From: Arcicella sp.
GTDB taxonomy: Bacteria > Bacteroidota > Bacteroidia > Cytophagales > Spirosomataceae
Assembly: GCA_014376355.1 (NCBI GenBank)
Contig: JACMRQ010000358.1
Location: forward strand, 1 to 39,779
Direction: 5' to 3'
Length of the DNA: 39,779 nt
Below the pieces are notes generated by a model that saw only the letters and a list, made by a program, of their open reading frames with translations, did no database searches and had not been told where the DNA came from. Each line of letters starts with the position of its first letter. The first letter of the stretch is position 1. Below, one piece after another: positions 24,832-33,438 of this stretch. A program made the translations under genes and the position numbers.

Positions 24832-24851
24832 TTAAATAAAATAAAACCAAT

Positions 24852-25583
24852 CTAAAAATTCGGTTTCAACAAATACTTGGCATAAAAATCATCAATTACC
24901 TTTACTGCTGCCGTTGGAGTGTCAACCAACGACACTAAATTCAAATCGTCGGCACCAATATATCCCTGATCAAGCATGGTAGTTTTTACCCAATCGAATA
25001 GTCCTCCCCAATATTTTTTGCCTACTAAAACCACAGGGAAACGAGCGATTTTTTTCGTTTGCATTAAAGTTAAAGATTCAAACATTTCATCCAATGTTCC
25101 AAACCCTCCAGGCATGATAATAAATCCCTGCGAATATTTCACAAACATCACTTTACGCACAAAAAAGTAATCAAAATCGATACTTTTATCTCTATCTATA
25201 TAATCATTTGGTTTTTGTTCAAAAGGTAAATCAATGTTTAATCCTACCGATTTTCCGCCCTGCAATTTTGCCCCTTTATTACCTGCTTCCATGATTCCTG
25301 GCCCTCCGCCTGTAATAACTCCATAACCATGACGAACCAATTTTGCGGCAATTTCTTCTGCCATTAAATAATACGGATTGTCAGGCTTTGTTCTTGCCGA
25401 ACCAAAAATAGATACGCAAGGACCAATTTTTGCTAATTTATCAATCCCCTCCACAAATTCAGACATAACCTTGAAAATTCTCCAAGATTCCTCTGAATGT
25501 ATCTCAGACCAAGTATGGTCAATAAATGCTTTTTTTATTTTTTCGTCGTCACTTAATAACCTCACACTTTCTCTATCTGTCAT
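24852..25583 (-). CDS. TIGR00730/LOG family Rossmann-fold protein
   Basis: A 243-residue lysine-decarboxylase-like fold protein of the LOG family; characterised members are nucleoside 5'-monophosphate phosphoribohydrolases that release cytokinin-type bases. The signature motif PGGFGTLDEMFESLTLMQ is complete, preceded by VITGGGPGIMEAGNKGA. An N-terminal extension of about 60 residues precedes the Rossmann start (GPCVSIFGSART), as is common in Bacteroidota homologues. It is divergent from rpiB and convergent with polX, so it is probably monocistronic. Confidence 0.9.
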   Translation of the reverse strand: MTDRESVRLLSDDEKIKKAFIDHTWSEIHSEESWRIFKVMSEFVEGIDKLAKIGPCVSIFGSARTKPDNPYYLMAEEIAAKLVRHGYGVITGGGPGIMEAGNKGAKLQGGKSVGLNIDLPFEQKPNDYIDRDKSIDFDYFFVRKVMFVKYSQGFIIMPGGFGTLDEMFESLTLMQTKKIARFPVVLVGKKYWGGLFDWVKTTMLDQGYIGADDLNLVSLVDTPTAAVKVIDDFYAKYLLKPNF

Positions 25584-25688
25584 TGTTTGTTGATTTTTAT
25601 TTTAAAAAAAATAGTCCGTAACTTTACGATTATACGGCATTAAATAACAAAAAAAAACGTTCATTAGTTACAAATACTTACATTTTTT

Positions 25689-26129
25689 ATGGAATTAATC
25701 AAAAAAATAGCTATCGGAGGCGACCATGCGGGTTTTGAATATAAGGCAGAATTAATAAAATTACTAAATGCCGAAGGCTATGAAGTAAAAGATTTTGGAC
25801 CTTTTAGCACTACTTCATGCGATTACGCAGATTTTGCTCATCCAGTAGCCTTAGCAATTGAAAATCAGGAGTTTGCGTTTGGGATTCTTCTGTGTGGAAG
25901 TGCTAATGGCGTGGCAATTACTGCCAATAAACATCAACATATTCGTGCAGGCTTAGCTTGGAATACGGAAGTTGCTGCTTTGGTACGTATGCACAATGAT
26001 GCAAATATACTTTGTATTCCTGCTCGTTTCGTGACTTTGGAAGAGTCTATCGAAATTACCAATGTATTTTTAGAAACTGAATTTGAAGGAGGACGACATC
26101 AGTTGAGAATTGATAAGATTCCGTGTTAA
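25689..26129 (+). CDS. rpiB: Ribose 5-phosphate isomerase B
   Basis: RpiB interconverts ribose 5-phosphate and ribulose 5-phosphate. The N-terminal IAIGGDHAGFEYK and the catalytic Cys69 in LLCGSANGVAI are visible (the common form is CGTGIG or CGSGNG; here CGSANG), as are His102-Asn-Asp-Ala-Asn in MHNDANIL and a C-terminal FEGGRHQLRIDKI. Length 146 aa is normal. It stands alone; an unusual 115-base inverted-repeat element begins at its stop codon. Confidence 0.93.
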   Translation: MELIKKIAIGGDHAGFEYKAELIKLLNAEGYEVKDFGPFSTTSCDYADFAHPVALAIENQEFAFGILLCGSANGVAITANKHQHIRAGLAWNTEVAALVRMHNDANILCIPARFVTLEESIEITNVFLETEFEGGRHQLRIDKIPC

Positions 26130-26242
26130 AATTGTCTGAATTTGGATTCGTCGGATTTTAGGTTTGTCAGGATTAAGAAAAATGTATTCAATAAAAATCC
26201 AAATAATCCATAAATCTGACGAATCCAAATTCAAACAATTTT
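26128..26242. repeat. About 115-bp element with 31-bp terminal inverted repeats
   Basis: Arms 26128-26158 and 26212-26242 pair at 29 of 31 positions (for example TTTGGATTCGTC with GACGAATCCAAA). The middle contains further partial copies of the same word (GTTTGTCAGGATT). It fills the gap between rpiB and the convergent methyltransferase gene almost exactly, so it may have become a terminator, but its length and internal repeats suggest a MITE-like insertion. Confidence 0.8.
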
Positions 26243-26245
26243 CAA

Positions 26246-26806
26246 TCAAAGCCTTGGAATTAACATGGGTACATTTTTCTGATATTCTTCATACTTTTTT
26301 CCGAATACCTCTACTAATTTCTTCTCCTCAAAATAAATTCCAATTCTGATGTAAGTGCTAAGAAATAAGGCAGTTGTTAGATAGGATTCAGTGGTGAAAA
26401 AGCCAAAACTTCCCCAAATAAATAAGAGAATTCCTACGTATAATGGATGCCTTACATACTCCGATAATCCTTCGGTCGTTAATTCAGGCTGTTTTTTAGA
26501 CTGAAAATCTGTTCCAATAAATTCCTTCATATCATAATTTTTCAAGGAAAGATACACGACAAATATTCCAGAAAACATCATAAGTCCTCCCAACAACTGA
26601 TTGAAAAATGAATCAGGCATTAGTTTTTTTGAATCCATGAAAATCTGAAAATAGACAATGGAAATCAATAAAATAATCGCTATTAGATTATAAATCAGAC
26701 GATAATATTTTATTGGAAATGCTTTTTTGATAGTATCAGATGCCAAGACCGAATGAATAATTCCAAAGCCAATCCAAAGCAGTGCTAAAATAATTTCGTT
26801 TTTCAT
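26246..26806 (-). CDS. Isoprenylcysteine methyltransferase-like (ICMT/NnrU-type) integral membrane protein
   Basis: A 186-residue protein with about five helices. The C-terminal signature of the phospholipid/isoprenylcysteine methyltransferase superfamily is clear: YVRHPLYVGILLFIWG, then FEEKKLVEVFGKKYEEYQKNVPMLIP, in which the RHP and EE residues contact SAM in the family. The acceptor is unknown. It begins one base after the stop of the ABC permease gene, so the two are translationally coupled or at least co-transcribed. Confidence 0.85.
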   Translation of the reverse strand: MKNEIILALLWIGFGIIHSVLASDTIKKAFPIKYYRLIYNLIAIILLISIVYFQIFMDSKKLMPDSFFNQLLGGLMMFSGIFVVYLSLKNYDMKEFIGTDFQSKKQPELTTEGLSEYVRHPLYVGILLFIWGSFGFFTTESYLTTALFLSTYIRIGIYFEEKKLVEVFGKKYEEYQKNVPMLIPRL

Positions 26807-26807
26807 T

Positions 26808-28133
26808 TTATCCTTTATAAAATACCCATTTTGAAATTTCTTTCCAACTTGGTTTTTTTCCGTACATTAAAATACCTACTCTATATACTTTTCCTGCTAA
26901 CCAAGTAGTACCTAAAAAGCCCAGAACCAATAAAATAAACGACAAGGCAATTTGCCAATTTGGTACGCCAAAAGGCAAACGAACCATCATGTCGATGGGT
27001 GAAGTAAGCGGAAACATGGATGCCCAAAATGCCAATTTACTGTCAGGGTCTTGAATAATGGCTTGCCCTATGAAAAAGGAAGCCAATATCGGAATGGTAA
27101 CGGGCAATAAAAACTGTTGGGCTTCCGAAGCATTTTCAACGGCAGAACCTACGGCTGCAAAAAGAGAGGCGTAAAGCATATATCCGCCAATATAAAATAA
27201 TAGAAAACATAAAATCAATTTGCCCAATGATACATTTTCAACCGTTTGGGCAATGCCTGCCAACGGGTTTTTATCCTTAATTTCCTTTTTAAAATTATCG
27301 ATTTCGGCCTTATTTAAGCCCGTTCTTTGCATACTTTGAACCTTCTGTTCAATTTTGTTCGACATTAAAGCACTTGTTGCCGTGGAGGCAGTAAAAGTTA
27401 GAACGCCCCATAATAAAAACTGCGTAATTCCAACCAAACCAACGCCAACAATCTTACCCATCATCAACTGAAAAGGTCTTACTGATGAAATCATCACTTC
27501 AATAATACGGTTGCTTTTTTCTTCAATAACGCCATTCATTACTTGCGAGCCGTATAAGAAGGCAGAAATATATAATACCATCCCGAAGATTCCTGCCAAA
27601 ATCATTGCCCCTGTTGAACTACTACTTTGCTCTTTTCCGTCTTCTTGTAGCGTAAAAGTCTCGGCATTTACATTTACTTTATTATCTTCTAAAACTTTCA
27701 AATCTATGTTGGCATTTTTGAGTTTGATATTGCGTAATTCCTTTTCAATTGAACCTTGAATATCAAATTGAGTACCCATACCAATACTTTTTTTTCCAAC
27801 CATTTTCACGCCATTTGGATTGGTCAAAATGTCTTTTGGAATATCAACTAATATATCAGCATCACTTTTAAAAAAGTCTTTTTTTGCAATTTCAAACGAC
27901 TTATTGATGAAACTATAACTAACATCTTTCTCGGATTGTATTTTATCTTTGAATAAACCGCTTTCATCAACAATTTGAATAGTTTTTGTTTCATTTGAGT
28001 TTACAACCAAATAAATTAAAATGGCATAAACACCCGCTATCAAGAATGGAACTACAATTGAAGCAATCCAAAAAGATTTTTTTCGTACTCTTGTGAGATA
28101 TTCTCTTTGTATAATTAGTAAGATTTTGTTCAT
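26808..28133 (-). CDS. ABC-2 type transporter permease, NatB/YhaP-like
   Basis: A 441-residue exporter permease. One N-terminal helix (SFWIASIVVPFLIAGVYAIL) is followed by a soluble extracytoplasmic domain of about 130 residues, then five to six C-terminal helices, with NGVIEEKSNRIIEVMISSVRPFQLMMGKIVGVG as the typical family segment. The ORF track starts at 28142; ATG 28133 (MNKILLIIQREYLTRV) is the usual opening. It pairs with the ATPase encoded 76 bases upstream to make a NatAB-like exporter, historically associated with sodium export; the real substrate is unknown. Confidence 0.9.
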   Translation of the reverse strand: MNKILLIIQREYLTRVRKKSFWIASIVVPFLIAGVYAILIYLVVNSNETKTIQIVDESGLFKDKIQSEKDVSYSFINKSFEIAKKDFFKSDADILVDIPKDILTNPNGVKMVGKKSIGMGTQFDIQGSIEKELRNIKLKNANIDLKVLEDNKVNVNAETFTLQEDGKEQSSSSTGAMILAGIFGMVLYISAFLYGSQVMNGVIEEKSNRIIEVMISSVRPFQLMMGKIVGVGLVGITQFLLWGVLTFTASTATSALMSNKIEQKVQSMQRTGLNKAEIDNFKKEIKDKNPLAGIAQTVENVSLGKLILCFLLFYIGGYMLYASLFAAVGSAVENASEAQQFLLPVTIPILASFFIGQAIIQDPDSKLAFWASMFPLTSPIDMMVRLPFGVPNWQIALSFILLVLGFLGTTWLAGKVYRVGILMYGKKPSWKEISKWVFYKG

Positions 28134-28217
28134 GACTTTCAAGTTTAAAAGGTAAAAGTTGAAGCGTTGCCGTATTTTAATAGAAAATTATGTAAAATTA
28201 TTAATGCCTACTTTAAT

Positions 28218-29141
28218 CTATAAAATTTCATTGGCTTCTCCGCCCACAACTTTTATAAAAATCTCGTTAAATGAAGGAATGTTTTCGTTAAAAGATTTCA
28301 ATTCTACGTGCTGAATTAAATGACCAATCAACTGATTTACAGGTATTTCTTGCGTATTACGGATGTATGCTTGTAGAATGCCATCTTCTAAAACTTGTGT
28401 ATTTAGTACTTCAAAAATACCGCTTTCATTGGGTAAATTCCCCGTAAATTGTATGGTGTATGAGTTATCTTTAAAACGATTTTTTACCTCTTTTTTACCT
28501 CCATGCAACACCACCTTCGATTTATTTATCAAGGCAATATTGTCGCATAATTCCTCCACTGATTCCATTCTGTGGGTCGAGAAAATGATGGTTGTTCCTC
28601 GTTGTTTCAACTCCAAAATTTCATCTTTCAATAAATTGGCATTAATAGGGTCGAAACCAGAAAAAGGTTCATCTAAAATTATCAATTTAGGCTCATGGAC
28701 AATCGTAGCGATGAATTGCGTTTTCTGTTGCATCCCTTTTGAAAGATCTTCAACATTTTTATCCCACCAATCTTTAATGTCAAATTTAATAAACCAATGC
28801 TTCAATTTTTCAAGTGCCTCGGTTTTTTTCATGCCTTTCAGTTGGGCAAGATACAAAAGTTGTTCGCCAACTTTCATTTTTTTGTAAAGTCCACGCTCTT
28901 CGGGCAAATAGCCGATATCTTCGATGTGTTTGGGTTGCAGTCGTTCACCGTTGAGAATAATAATTCCTTCATCGGGTGCTGTAATTTGGTTAATAATGCG
29001 AATAAGAGAAGTTTTTCCTGCTCCATTGGGACCAAGCAAACCAAAAATTGAACCTTGAGGAACTTCTATACTAACATCATCTAAGGCGACATGTTCGGAG
29101 TAGCGTTTAACAACGTGTTGAGCTTCTAAGATATTTGACAT
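28218..29141 (-). CDS. ABC transporter ATP-binding protein, NatA-like
   Basis: A 307-residue ATPase with Walker A (GPNGAGKTS), signature (DLSKGMQQK), Walker B (LIILDEPFSGFDP) and the H-loop (FSTHRME), plus a C-terminal regulatory extension typical of NatA/YhaQ. The ORF track begins at 29192, but those 17 codons overlap a terminator stem; ATG 29141 (MSNILEAQHVVKRYSEHVALDD) is the real start. It is the first gene of the exporter operon with the permease and the ICMT-like protein. Confidence 0.93.
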   Translation of the reverse strand: MSNILEAQHVVKRYSEHVALDDVSIEVPQGSIFGLLGPNGAGKTSLIRIINQITAPDEGIIILNGERLQPKHIEDIGYLPEERGLYKKMKVGEQLLYLAQLKGMKKTEALEKLKHWFIKFDIKDWWDKNVEDLSKGMQQKTQFIATIVHEPKLIILDEPFSGFDPINANLLKDEILELKQRGTTIIFSTHRMESVEELCDNIALINKSKVVLHGGKKEVKNRFKDNSYTIQFTGNLPNESGIFEVLNTQVLEDGILQAYIRNTQEIPVNQLIGHLIQHVELKSFNENIPSFNEIFIKVVGGEANEIL

Positions 29142-29176
29142 AGTTATAAGTTTTGGTTTCAATAACGCTACAAAGC

Positions 29177-29223
29177 AAAGAGCGTTTGTCAAAAATGATT
29201 TAGATTTTTGACAAACGCTCTTT
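29177..29223. terminator. Perfect 20-bp terminator hairpin between the histone-like gene and natA
   Basis: Arms 29177-29196 and 29204-29223 are exact complements (AAAGAGCGTTTGTCAAAAAT on the left) around a 7-base loop. The minus-strand gene ending at 29243 lies just upstream of it in its own reading direction. The plus strand has the better T-run (CTCTTTTTAT). Confidence 0.85.
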
Positions 29224-29242
29224 TTATCTTGATAATCGGTAA

Positions 29243-29680
29243 TTATTCTGATTCTGTGGTAGGTTCAGCATCAATGACTACTGGTTTTGGAGCGGGTTTT
29301 GATGCTGATTTTGATTTTGCAACTTGCTTTTTAGAGGGTGAATTAGCTGGTTTTGAAGGAGCCGATGCTTTTGGTGAAGTAATACTGTCACTCGTTACAA
29401 TAGCAATCTTAGCACTCATAGCTGCTTTTTCAGCCGATTTATCTTTTGCTTTTGCTACTTTTTTTGCTTTTGAAACCAATTTTTTAGTTGATTTTATAGC
29501 ATCCTTCTCTTGTTCTTCCTCTTCTTCTTTGTGTAATTTTGCAAATTTCTTCACAATTTCTTTTGAACAATCATCAACGGCTTTGACTAATTTCTTAGCA
29601 CTTTTTGCGTTAAGTCCGTGTAATTTTCCTAAAATGGCTGCTGATATTTCGTTAGCGAGGCTTTTGTTATTTGATTTCAT
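29243..29680 (-). CDS. Histone-H1-like Lys/Ala/Ser-rich protein
   Basis: A 145-residue low-complexity protein. The N-terminal half (about 1-60) looks helical (ANEISAAILGKLHGLNAKSAKKLVKA) and ends in an acidic stretch (KEEEEEQEKD). From about residue 60 on it is a tail rich in Lys, Ala, Ser and Pro (KKLVSKAKKVAKAKDKSAEK, SKSASKPAPKP), recalling histone H1 tails and bacterial H1-like proteins. DNA binding is an inference from composition; no helix-turn-helix or HU fold is seen. It is monocistronic between the AT-rich divergent region and a terminator. Confidence 0.7.
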   Translation of the reverse strand: MKSNNKSLANEISAAILGKLHGLNAKSAKKLVKAVDDCSKEIVKKFAKLHKEEEEEQEKDAIKSTKKLVSKAKKVAKAKDKSAEKAAMSAKIAIVTSDSITSPKASAPSKPANSPSKKQVAKSKSASKPAPKPVVIDAEPTTESE

Positions 29681-29793
29681 ATTTAATATTAATTTAATAT
29701 TATGTAAATATTATGTTTCTGATAACGAATGTAGGAATAAGGTTTTACGCAAAAAAATTTTTCGTGTTAAGTTTTTGATAACTAATTATTTTT

Positions 29794-29826
29794 AATACTT
29801 CTAAATTTTTACAATTTAGAAGTATT
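29794..29826. repeat. Perfect 14-bp hairpin in a divergent intergenic region
   Basis: AATACTTCTAAATT (29794-29807) pairs exactly with AATTTAGAAGTATT (29813-29826) around a 5-base loop. It looks like a terminator stem although both neighbouring genes point away from it. The remaining gap 29681-29927 is AT-rich with no ORF. Confidence 0.6.
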
Positions 29827-29927
29827 TGCTCTAAAAAGGAGAGAAATTTACCAAAAAAAGAGGGCGTCATTTTAATTAATTGGCAGACAAGTTTTTATTA
29901 AAATATCATTATACTAATAAATCCATC

Positions 29928-29935
29928 TATCTTTG
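29928..29935 (+). promoter_or_regulatory. -7 promoter element of the B12 operon
   Basis: TATCTTTG is an exact TAnnTTTG match and places the transcript start near 29940, immediately before the riboswitch. The -33 position is not a clear TTG. Confidence 0.6.
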
Positions 29936-29940
29936 CATCA

Positions 29941-30145
29941 GTTCATGGTGCTTTATGTTTGAAATCATTCAAATTTAACGCTTAATAGGGAAATCGGTAA
30001 AAGCCGATACTGTCCCCGCAACTGTAAGTTTTTTAAAGTCATTACCATTCTTCAATAACCACTGATAACTAAATTATCGGGAAGGTTTAGGTAATGATAA
30101 AACGAGTCAGGAGACCTGCCATCAAATCATTCTTGGTTTTTGTTT
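29941..30145 (+). promoter_or_regulatory. Cobalamin riboswitch
   Basis: The conserved core is present: TTAATAGGGAAATCGGT, then AAGCCGATACTGTCCCCGCA with ACTGTAA, and the B12 box GAGTCAGGAGACCTGCC at 30104-30120, all in the expected order and spacing. It lies 100 bases before btuB and should switch off the operon when adenosyl- or methylcobalamin binds. Downstream, ACGG...CCGT and CTTGG...TCAAG can form an expression-platform hairpin around 30190-30230. No T-run follows, suggesting translational control. Confidence 0.95.
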
Positions 30146-30244
30146 ACGGAAGATGAACATAATCGAGCGATAGAATTCTCTTTTAAATTTTCTTGGTCAA
30201 TTTAAACGGTTTGTGCCGTCGGTCAAGGCTTAACTATTTGTGTT

Positions 30245-32206
30245 ATGTCTTCTGGTGCTGCGTATTTTATACGTTATAAAATTACACTTCTATGTTTGGG
30301 CGTGTTACTATCCATGTACAGCTACGCTCAGGAAATTCCGAATAAACAAATTGATGAAGTAAAGGTGGTTGGTTTTTCAACTGAACATTTTATGGTTGGT
30401 TTGAAAGTTCAGAAGATAGATTCTACTACTTTGGCTCGATTTCAATTTCAAACCTTAGCCGATTTTTTACAGTTTCAATCGCCTATTGCTTTAAAAAGTT
30501 ATGGATCAGGTCAGTTAACGAGTATTTCTTTCAGAGGAACATCGGCAACCCATACGGCCGTAGTTTGGAATGGTGTTAATATTAATAGTCCGATGGCAGG
30601 AGAAACCGATTTTTCAACCGTACCCGTTTTGGGTTTTGATCAATTATCTATTCAATATGGTTCAGCCGCCAGTTGTGTCGGTTCTGGAGCAGTTGGAGGA
30701 AGTATTTTATTAAGTTCCGTACCGCAATGGAAACAAAAAGGGGTGAATTTAACGGTGGGTGGACAATATGGAAGTTTTGATAATTATAATGGACAAATAG
30801 GTTTAAGATTTGCAGAAATTAGTAAAAAAGGATTACAATTTTCAGGTAAAACTTTGTTCTATGGAAGTCAATTTAACAATCATTTTAACGAAATTCAGCG
30901 AACCGACAATGACGGTAGAACTTATCTAATTCAGCCTTCTGAAACTGCACAGAAGGGTTTTATCCAAGATTTATATTTAAAAGAAAAGAATGGTAATTTA
31001 CTTTCGTTGAATATTTGGTTGACAGATAATAAACTTACTATTCAACCAGATGTACTTGATTTTCGTGAAATTACACAAAGCCAAGCATACCGTTTTTTAT
31101 CGGGGTATCAATTTGGTAATTCTACTGTGAAAATGGGATTTACCCGAGATATTATTGATTATGGAACGGGTGATTTCTCTTCTCCGAGTCATTCAGAAAC
31201 AGACCGATACCTTGTTCGTGCCGAGCACGAATTTTCAATCAAAAAACCTAATTCCTTTTGGAATACTTCTCTAAGAATGGGGGGTGAAATTGCTTACTAT
31301 GTAGCCAGAGTAGATGGTTATGGAGGAGTAGCAATTACGGAAAGTCGGCAAGATGTTTTTGCTTTATTACGACAACAATTTACACAAAAGCTAACCGCAT
31401 CATTTAATCTTCGTCAAGCATTTTCTAATCAATATATTGCTCCCTTTACACCTTCATTGGGAGCAGAATATTCAGTTATTTCTACGGTGAAAAATCAAGT
31501 AAAGTTTTCGGGAAATATTGCTAAAAGTTATCGTTTACCAACCCTCAACGAACGCTATTGGAAAGTATTAGGCAATCCAAATATTCGCCCTGAAAGTGGA
31601 TTTAACAAAGAATTAGGCATAAACTGGAAACAGATTGTTTCATCAACTACTAATACCTTTTTGGGTATAAATGTTTATCATAATTTGATTGATGATTGGA
31701 CTTACTGGAATCCTGACAAAGGCTATCGGGTAGAGAATTTGCAACAGGTACTCACCAAAGGCGTTGAAGTTTCAGGAAGTGTAAAGTATTTAAAAGACAA
31801 AAAGATAGCGGGATTATCGGCTACTTATGCTTACACCAATTCTACGCAACAAAAAATGTATAATGTTTATGCAGTCGATATTATCGGGAAACAACTCATT
31901 TATGTTCCAATACACACCCTAACAGGAACGGCATATATTGGCAGAGGTGATTGGTCTTTGAATGTACAAGGGTTTTATAACTCTGAACGCTTTATCACTT
32001 TCGACCATTCAGGGCGACCTTTTCCCCCTTATGTTTTAATTAATAGTACGCTTTCGGGAAAAATTTCTATCGGAAAAATTCAAAGTAATTTACTCGTTCA
32101 AGTCAATAATTTGACGGATACGGTTTATCCAAGTGTCCGAAGAAACGCAATGCCAGGGCGTAGTTTTTCGGTTGGTTTGGTTTTTTCAAGTGAAATTTTC
32201 CAATAA
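30245..32206 (+). CDS. btuB: TonB-dependent vitamin B12 receptor
   Basis: A 653-residue outer-membrane receptor. After a signal sequence (about residues 1-28, ending SMYSYAQ) a plug domain occupies about 35-150 (TLADFLQFQSPIALKSYGSGQLTSISFRGTSATHTAVVWNGVNIN), followed by a 22-strand barrel with the final strand GRSFSVGLVFSSEIFQ. It is the first gene behind a cobalamin riboswitch, so it is assigned as BtuB. The following lipoprotein resembles BtuG, its partner in Bacteroides. Confidence 0.92.
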   Translation: MSSGAAYFIRYKITLLCLGVLLSMYSYAQEIPNKQIDEVKVVGFSTEHFMVGLKVQKIDSTTLARFQFQTLADFLQFQSPIALKSYGSGQLTSISFRGTSATHTAVVWNGVNINSPMAGETDFSTVPVLGFDQLSIQYGSAASCVGSGAVGGSILLSSVPQWKQKGVNLTVGGQYGSFDNYNGQIGLRFAEISKKGLQFSGKTLFYGSQFNNHFNEIQRTDNDGRTYLIQPSETAQKGFIQDLYLKEKNGNLLSLNIWLTDNKLTIQPDVLDFREITQSQAYRFLSGYQFGNSTVKMGFTRDIIDYGTGDFSSPSHSETDRYLVRAEHEFSIKKPNSFWNTSLRMGGEIAYYVARVDGYGGVAITESRQDVFALLRQQFTQKLTASFNLRQAFSNQYIAPFTPSLGAEYSVISTVKNQVKFSGNIAKSYRLPTLNERYWKVLGNPNIRPESGFNKELGINWKQIVSSTTNTFLGINVYHNLIDDWTYWNPDKGYRVENLQQVLTKGVEVSGSVKYLKDKKIAGLSATYAYTNSTQQKMYNVYAVDIIGKQLIYVPIHTLTGTAYIGRGDWSLNVQGFYNSERFITFDHSGRPFPPYVLINSTLSGKISIGKIQSNLLVQVNNLTDTVYPSVRRNAMPGRSFSVGLVFSSEIFQ

Positions 32207-32276
32207 ATAAATATTTAAAAATTAATTTTCACCCAATACATTAACAGTAATTATTATTCATAAAATCAATACAACA

Positions 32277-33374
32277 ATGCAATTCAATTCAATTTTCGTT
32301 CGTTCATTAGCCGCAGGTTTTTTAATCTTAGGGCTTAACTCTTGTAATAAAACTTCTGAACCAGAGCCTTCTCAGCCGTATGATGCGGGTGTTTTTGTGA
32401 TAAATAGAGGTAATTTCTTTGATAATAATGGTTCAATTACGTTTATCAATCCAATTACTAAGATTGCAAGTTTTGATATTTTTCAAAAAGAGAACAATCG
32501 TGCTATTTCAGGAGGAATTAGTGATTATGCAGAAGTAGATGGCAAAGGCGTTATTTTAGTGGATAATTCTAATCCTGGAAAAGACCTCATCGAAATTGTA
32601 AATGCTCGTACTTTCAAAGCAGTTGCTACTATTCCTTCAACGGATTTAGAAAATCCACGTTACGTCGTTAAAGCTGGAACAAATAAGGCTTATGTAACTT
32701 GTTGGGATTCTTTCAATGCGGATTATTCATACAAAACTGGATATATCGTAGTGATTGATTTGACAACTAATAAAGTAACAAAGAAAATTCCTGTGCAAAA
32801 AGGAGCAGAAAAATTAGCAGTCATCGGTACTGATATTTATGTAGGAAGCGTTGGTGGAGAAACTTCGATTTCTATTATCAATACTTCAACGGATGTCGTT
32901 AGCCAAACGGTTGAAGTGGGTAAGAATCCCAAATTGATTGGCTTAGATGCCAATGGTAAACTATGGATTTATGCAGGAGGGGATTTCGTGAAATTTAATG
33001 TAATGACAAAAGTAGTGGAAAGTCGCACAAAAATTACCACCTCAAATACATCAAAATCTCCAGGAAGTTTCACATTAAGCAAAGACAAGACTTCAATTTT
33101 ATATGTTTTTTCATTTTACGATGCTGCCGATAGTTATAAGCAAAAAGGTGAAACGTATAGTTTTGGTATAAATGACTCAGTTATTTCAACAACCAAACCA
33201 ATTATTAATAAATTGTTTTCTGGATTAAGTACAGACCCCAATACTGGAAATATATATGCAGGTTTTTCTCCGTCACTCAAGCAATCAGGTTACGTTTTTC
33301 GTTACCAATCTAACGGCACTTTGATAGATTCTTTAAAGGCTGAAATTGGGCCAGAAGGCTTTTTATTCAAATAG
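32277..33374 (+). CDS. BtuG-like surface lipoprotein (beta-propeller)
   Basis: A 365-residue lipoprotein: lipobox LNSC with lipidated Cys23, then Ser/Glu/Pro spacer (NKTSEPEPSQ) that could serve as a surface-export signal. The rest is a YncE-like repeat fold (VVIDLTTNKVTKKIPVQKGAEKLAVIGTDIYVG, SIINTSTDVVSQTVEVGKNPK), consistent with a seven-bladed propeller. In Bacteroides, BtuG proteins of this type bind cobalamin tightly at the cell surface and hand it to BtuB. Its position directly after btuB under the riboswitch makes the same role very likely here, though propeller lipoproteins are diverse. Confidence 0.75.
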   Translation: MQFNSIFVRSLAAGFLILGLNSCNKTSEPEPSQPYDAGVFVINRGNFFDNNGSITFINPITKIASFDIFQKENNRAISGGISDYAEVDGKGVILVDNSNPGKDLIEIVNARTFKAVATIPSTDLENPRYVVKAGTNKAYVTCWDSFNADYSYKTGYIVVIDLTTNKVTKKIPVQKGAEKLAVIGTDIYVGSVGGETSISIINTSTDVVSQTVEVGKNPKLIGLDANGKLWIYAGGDFVKFNVMTKVVESRTKITTSNTSKSPGSFTLSKDKTSILYVFSFYDAADSYKQKGETYSFGINDSVISTTKPIINKLFSGLSTDPNTGNIYAGFSPSLKQSGYVFRYQSNGTLIDSLKAEIGPEGFLFK

Positions 33375-33387
33375 ATTTTAGTTAAAA

Positions 33388-33420
33388 AAGGAGGTTTCTG
33401 TCATAATCAGAGGCTTCCTT
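33388..33420 (+). terminator. Attenuator-like hairpin after the btuG-like gene
   Basis: AAGGAGGTTTCTG (33388-33400) pairs with CAGAGGCTTCCTT (33408-33420), two positions being G-U. No long T-run follows, so it may only reduce expression of the distal genes or stabilise the proximal mRNA. Confidence 0.55.
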
Positions 33421-33438
33421 CATAAATTCCAATCAACC

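Noticed and set aside
24582-24850. Two minus-strand ORFs across the polX end
   Set aside because: They run through the inverted repeat and the PHP coding region and have no coding character.
28363-28887. 174-aa plus-strand ORF opposite natA
   Set aside because: Shadow of a clear ABC ATPase with intact Walker motifs; no family signature of its own.
29208-29795. 195-aa plus-strand ORF over the histone-like gene
   Set aside because: It is the antisense shadow of the Lys/Ala-rich gene; its Phe/Ala/Ser-rich low complexity is the complement of Lys and Ala codons.
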